A DNA stretch of 64,000 nt from Neoconidiobolus thromboides FSU 785 (taxonomy: Eukaryota > Entomophthoromycota > Entomophthoromycetes > Entomophthorales > Neoconidiobolaceae). Position numbers and translations under genes: made by a program. The DNA is taken from contig MU626262.1 in NCBI GenBank assembly GCA_025603075.1, forward strand, positions 1 to 64,000, read 5' to 3'. Shown here piece after piece: positions 59,697-64,000 of the stretch. The notes under the pieces are model-generated. The model had not been told where the DNA came from and searched no databases. It was given only the letters and a program-made list of their open reading frames with translations. Position 1 is the stretch's first letter. The number at the start of each line of letters is the position of its first letter.

Positions 59697-60420
59697 CTAA
59701 CATTTAATTTCCATATCAGATAAGTCAGTTTGAGATCCTGGTACAATACCATGTTGAGAAGCACGAGTAAATAAACTATAATAGAATAAGATTGAAATTA
59801 AAGCTTTAAAAAATAAGTTACTCTGGTGTACATATTTTCTTGAACCCAATCTTTACAGGCTCTGCTTCTAAAAGACTAAGCAAAAAATAAGTAAATCTTA
59901 ATTTAAAAATCTGTACACAAGTTACCGAATACGAGCTCTTTCTTGGGCTGATTTCAACATAATAACTTGCTTCTGTTTGGACTCTTCTTCGCTTTCTTGA
60001 TGAAATTCAATCCAGCGGGTGATTGGATGATGGCCCTATTAAAAATTTAGTGTAAATTACATTTATTATTTGATCCTATCTAGTTACTTCTGAAAAAAAG
60101 GTGGCGTCAAATTTAGACCAAGCATAGAAACCGGCAATTACATAAATAGAGCGTTTCCACCATGGACTGAAAAAGGTTTCTATAAATGAAAAATAAACAA
60201 TATTCATTTGTAGTTTCAATCTATTGTATTACCCTCTGGATACTTTTCTTCAGTTTTATTCTCACTTTCTGTTGACCCAAATCTCTTGAAAGAGGTAGCA
60301 GATAATAAATTTCGGTTTAGTGACCTTACGCCTAAGGTTGAAATCTAATATTTTTGCTTTAATATGGTATTTCCCTTTTTATTCTTTATCTTTTACTTTG
60401 TTAATATTTAATCCTTTCAT
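59697..60420 (-). CDS. Probable mitochondrial inner-membrane protein, complex I accessory subunit-like
   Basis: Multi-exon, about 165 residues. Exon 1 MKGLNINK splices to ISTLGVRSLNRNLLSATSF, giving an Arg/Ser-rich mitochondrial-type N-terminus. WWKRSIYVIAGFYAWSKFD is one membrane segment. HPITRWIEFHQESEEESKQK starts a charged helix ending ARIR. The C-terminus has SQHGIVPGSQTDLSDMEIK. The single TM, charged helix and PGSQxDLS-like end recall the fungal NUXM/17.8-kDa subunits of NADH:ubiquinone oxidoreductase, but I rely on recollection of that pattern. Mitochondrial location is more secure than the exact subunit. Confidence 0.5.
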
Positions 60421-61150
60421 CTTAAAATTTTGTTAAAATGAATTTTGATTGATTTTGTAATGATCAATCTCAATCTAATCATTTTTTAAACTATGTCCCA
60501 TAAGTTTTAGGGTTAATTTTTATAAATTATCTGGAAATTTTTAGCTGAAAATATCCGTTCTATGTAAATAATTTAAAATGAATAAGTAATAGTTGAGCTA
60601 ATGTTTGATGATTTGTATGAAGCATTCTTAGTTTTATACTATATGTATTTATATTAATTTTAATTTTATCATCCTATTCAACTAGCTAGGCTAAAATAAT
60701 ATAAATGTTCTTGTTTCAAAAGTTTACTAAAATTTTCTAAATTTTTCAAGCTTTATGCTACATAAAATATGGCCAAATCACTGAAGTGAAAAAGACAACC
60801 CTGTATAAAACTGTATAAACTTTATAAAAAATTTACAAGAGGAATGTGTAAAATATTCAAGTGATACGATGTGCATTTTCATGCTAATATTATATAGCAA
60901 CTATATTACATAGAAGACATATTTATGTCATATATACGAAGTTGACGTTTTTTATAAACATAGCTTCATGCTAAATATTCTTTATAACATAAATAAGAAA
61001 AATTATTATTCAGAAAAGGTTTAACAAGAAAATTCATTTAAAAATAATATAAGTGGTAATTTTTAATGCTACATCATGATAAAATATAAAATAAAATAAA
61101 GGCATTTATTTATTAAAAACATAGAAAAATAGCTAACAAAATATTTTTAT
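60421..61150. other. AT-rich intergenic region
   Basis: Nothing recognised apart from the flanking gene ends. Confidence 0.45.
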
Positions 61151-61774
61151 TCAAAGGATAAAGTTACATAATAAAGAAATCGAAAAAACAAAAGCCAACT
61201 TTGCACTAATAAATGTGTTAGCATTATTCGCTGAAGAGCTACTTGGGTTTGGTATACTTGAGCTTGATTTACTTTGACTTGACCCATTTTGACTTGATTT
61301 ACCTTCATCTAGTTTACTTTCAAACTGGTGATCATTTCCTTTAAAAACTTTACAACATGATTCGGTACAAATATAATAATAAAACTTGTTCAGATCATTT
61401 TTAATGATATCGTCAGAAATCGGACTATCGCCAAAACAGAAATAATTACCTTTGGTTATGACATTTTCAGCTAAGTCGTATTTAAAATCTTTTTTGAAAT
61501 CATCAGCTGATAGATCAATATTGTATTCTTTTGGATTACTTTCATTTGGTCTACTTTTATAACGTTTATTATTTCCTTTAAACACTTTACAATAAGACTC
61601 ATTACAAATAGAATAAAAAAAATTTTCAAGGTTGTTAGTGACTATATCGTTGCTTATTGAACAGTCACCAAAACAGCAATAGCTATCTATACATGCTATT
61701 GATTCACTCGAACTTTGGTTAAAAAATGTCCTCAAATTGTAATCTGATAATTTAATAGTGTAGTTTTTTTCCAT
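61151..61774 (-). CDS. Two-repeat cysteine-rich protein with GPI-like C-terminus
   Basis: 207 residues from the first ATG (61774); the frame continues upstream without ATG, so a 5' exon with a signal peptide may be missing. Two tandem units of about 85 residues: the first has SDYNLRTFF, ACIDSYCCFGD, DIVTNNLENFFYSICNESYC and KVFKGN; the second has SADDFKKDF, NYFCFGD, DIIKNDLNKFYYYICTESCC and KVFKGN. A Ser-rich stretch (SSQSKSSSSIPNPSSSSA) leads to a hydrophobic end (AKLAFVFSISLLCNFIL), as in GPI-anchor signals. I do not recognise the domain. Two degraded relatives occur in the window. Confidence 0.65.
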   Translation of the reverse strand: MEKNYTIKLSDYNLRTFFNQSSSESIACIDSYCCFGDCSISNDIVTNNLENFFYSICNESYCKVFKGNNKRYKSRPNESNPKEYNIDLSADDFKKDFKYDLAENVITKGNYFCFGDSPISDDIIKNDLNKFYYYICTESCCKVFKGNDHQFESKLDEGKSSQNGSSQSKSSSSIPNPSSSSANNANTFISAKLAFVFSISLLCNFIL

Positions 61775-61804
61775 ACATTTACTTTGAAGTAAGTAAAAAG
61801 TCAA

Positions 61805-62885
61805 TATTTGACAAATTATTGATTCTCAAGTTATTTATATTTCTAATTTATGATGATGTAATGTAACAACCAATAGAACATCAAGATAGTCACTGGACTG
61901 TGACTAGCTTCATTTTTGACCATACTGTTCTATTTACTATTTTACTTTTATGAGTTTACCAAACTAATTTTTATGGTGCTAATGTCATATGAGATTAATG
62001 AAAAAGTGATTTTTTATAAAATCTTGGAAACTAAAGTTGGGTTCTAAAATTGTCAAATTCGATCCTAACTTAAATTCGAAACTAATTGTATTATTCCAAG
62101 TATTTGATGGAATATCGTGTATAAAGTAAGCTGCCATTAGAAAAGCATTTTGGTTTTTACCTTATTATGTTATTTTCAAAAAAGATTCCACTTTAAATTA
62201 TGATATGATAGCATAGCTGATAAGCCGAGTAAAGCATTGATGTGATAAAAAAATGTGTTACTCATCCTTCAAAAAACATACATAGTTGGACGTGTTAAAT
62301 TGTGCTGTTTGTAATAAGTAGTAAGAAAGCTCATTTTTTAGAATCCAAAAAACCACTCCACTTTAATAATCTATGTTAACTATCTAGTATATCTTTTAGT
62401 ATAAGTAATACTCAATAGGCATCTTCATAAATATCTAGAAAGCTGAAAAGCTGGTATTAAGCTAAATTCTATTTTCTAATGCAATAAATCATCTGTTGAG
62501 ATTTGCTTACAGACTTTACTATTGAGTATACATTTTATAGCAACTTCAATATTGAATTGATATAATTTTTCGACACTATTCTTCAAAAGTTTTCTATCAA
62601 ATCCCTCACATTATATTCGAGAGGTTCTACAGAAATAGAAATGCTTCTTTTTATCTGACAACAATGTAAGCATTGTTTTTTATAGCATTAAAATAAATGT
62701 GTTATTTTGATAGATGCTTAAATAAAACTATTTTATCTTGAAGTATAATAGTTGCATATTTTTTGATACGAGATCATGCTTAAACAGAAGGATTTAAAGA
62801 TCAGTATTTTTATTTTTATAAAAATAAATTATATATTAAGGAAACAGAAGGAAACAAGACCATTTTTCCATCAACTATGAAATTA
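61805..62885. other. Spacer between the two Cys-rich copies
   Basis: AT-rich. The part just upstream of the gene (61895-61965) resembles 63500-63565 upstream of the broken copy, so the duplication included promoter sequence. Confidence 0.5.
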
Positions 62886-62991
62886 ATATGGGGGTATTTG
62901 TTTGATTTCATTACTTTTTCCATTTTTTAAGCGCTATTTAGGTGGAAAAACTTGCTAGTAAATTCTTAAACAAAAAAGTACATACTTATAT
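62886..62991 (-). mobile_element. MITE-like element, copy 16, at the 3' end of the broken Cys-rich copy
   Basis: ATATGGGGGTATTTGTTTG start, core TTAAGCGCTATTTAGGTGGA and GCTAGTAAATTCTTAAAC, end ACATACTTATAT. Family homology of the adjacent coding copy stops at its edge. Confidence 0.75.
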
Positions 62992-63470
62992 TGTTTACAG
63001 AAGAGGTGCTTGGATTTCGTTTATTTAAGCTTAACTCATTTGGATTTGACTCACTTTCATCAAGTTTACTTTCGAATTGGTAGCCACTTTCTTTGAAAAT
63101 TTTACAATAGGACTCATTACAAGTATTATAATAGGATTTATTGAGATTGTATTGATTGATATCACAAGAGATTGGGTTATCTCTAAAACAGAAATACTTA
63201 TTATTGCGTCTGAATTGTTCATTTAAGTTGTGTTTAAAATCTTTTTTGAAATCATCAGCTGATAGATCAATATTGTATTCTTTTGGATTACTTTCATTTG
63301 GTCTACTTTTATAACGTTTATTATTTCCTTTAAACACTTTACAATAAGACTCATTACAAATAGAATAAAAAAAATTTTCAAGGTTGTTAGTGACTATATC
63401 GTTGGTTATTGAACAGTCATCAAAACATCAATAGCTATCTATACCATTAACATTTGACGATATAATATAA
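62992..63470 (-). pseudogene. Broken duplicate of the Cys-rich GPI-like protein
   Basis: Same two-unit plan as 61151-61774. On the reverse strand, about 63450-63420 reads GIDSY, then a TGA stop where the live gene has TGC in SYCCFGD, then CFDDCSITNDIVTNNLENFF. The rest stays open: ICNESYCKVFKGNNKRYKSR, DDFKKDFKHNLNE, YFCFRDNPISCDI and ESYCKIFKES. The Ser-rich tail is cut at SVNN by the element at 62886-62991, so the GPI-like signal is lost. About 170 bases (63232-63404) look identical to 61481-61652. Confidence 0.8.
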
Positions 63471-63479
63471 GGACTAGTC

Positions 63480-64000
63480 AAATAGAAACTAGTAGTTATT
63501 AGATTCAGGACTGCTTTTATTTTTGACCAATATTGTGCTATCTACTATTTCACCTTTATTAGAACTTTAGTAAACTTGATTTTATAGAGTTATTATTATA
63601 TGAAATCAATATAATCATAATTTTTAAAATTCTAGAAAGCTCAAAGAGACTCTAGAAACAACTGAAACTAAAAAAAACATCCTCATTTATAGAACAAGCT
63701 ATCATTCGAATACAGTGTTGGCAATTTTTCTACTTATTCTTGCTTCGAAAAATCCTGTACTTCAACTTATAACCTAATAGTATAATTGTTAAACTATTTA
63801 ACTTGATGTGATAATTAGGATGACACCTATTCCTCGACAAACACGTGTAATTAAATGGGCTAATTTATACTACCTATAGTGAATATTATGAATACCCACT
63901 TTTTTGAAGTTAATAAATTCTTTTACTTGAGTCATGTATTATAACTATCCAATTTATATTTTATTATACTTGACCTCAAATTAGCTCCTTTGTTAATACC
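63480..64000. other. Intergenic to window end
   Basis: Upstream region of the broken Cys-rich copy. A possible scrap of the MITE-like right end (AACATCCTCAT) near 63676-63686; nothing else. Confidence 0.4.

Noticed and set aside
3993-62991. Could the many ~105-bp repeats be a CRISPR-like or satellite array?
   Set aside because: Copies are scattered over 59 kb in both orientations with no regular spacing, in a eukaryotic genome.
1-64000. A biosynthetic or defence gene cluster
   Set aside because: The identified genes are unrelated housekeeping functions; no backbone enzymes, regulators or toxin-antitoxin-like pairs were seen.

Overview
The window is nuclear DNA from a fungus. By eye it is very AT-rich, and it has many short introns (about 45-70 bases, GTAAGT/GTAATT-type donors, TTTAG/AATAG acceptors), asparagine runs and long AT-rich intergenic stretches. 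Fungal signals are sterol 24-C-methyltransferase (ERG6), a SUN-family cell-wall protein, an Opi3-type phospholipid methyltransferase, ATG27 and a YCK-type casein kinase. A TRIM37-like protein and dense introns argue against a budding yeast. I infer an early-diverging AT-rich fungus with normal mitochondria (mitochondrial EF-G, IMP2 protease); the species is not fixed by the sequence.

Layout. 1-4.2 kb: F-box/LRR family locus (one gene cut by the window edge, one intact, one dead) and two copies of a ~105-bp inverted-repeat element. 4.9-10.6 kb: SUN wall protein, VPS23/TSG101 (ESCRT-I), and a Thr/Gln-rich secreted protein with four six-Cys repeats. 10.6-12.7 kb: gene-poor, with a tRNA-like remnant and an element copy. 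12.7-20.5 kb: compact housekeeping block (SEC61 alpha, aldo/keto reductase, ATG27, RBMX2/Snu17-type splicing factor, LEA2 membrane protein, sepiapterin-reductase-like SDR). 20.5-25.9 kb: dead F-box gene, several element copies, mostly empty. 25.9-28.7 kb: coiled-coil orphan, IMP2, PEMT/OPI3. 28.8-32.6 kb: intact plus dead F-box genes. 32.9-35.1 kb: RRP8 and ARV1. 35.1-38.0 kb: element-rich, with a decayed copy of a Cys-rich surface-protein gene. 38.0-46.4 kb: two identical tRNA-Ser(UGA) genes flanking NAA25/MDM20 and the TRIM37-like gene. 47.5-60.4 kb: casein kinase 1, acetyl-CoA transporter, DUF4112 protein, ERG6, mitochondrial EF-G, probable complex I subunit. 61-64 kb: a two-repeat Cys-rich protein with a GPI-like tail, and its broken duplicate.

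The housekeeping genes do not form operons or a pathway cluster. Several pairs share short spacers: ATG27 and RBMX2 are divergent with only 64 bases between start codons, IMP2 and PEMT are divergent, and SUN/VPS23 and RRP8/ARV1 are convergent. The accessory layer consists of three things that recur together: F-box/LRR genes in all states of decay, a short non-coding inverted-repeat element (16 copies seen, MITE-like), and a small lineage-specific Cys-rich surface-protein family. Gene spans below include introns. Splice sites were inferred by eye from frame continuity and homology, not from transcripts.
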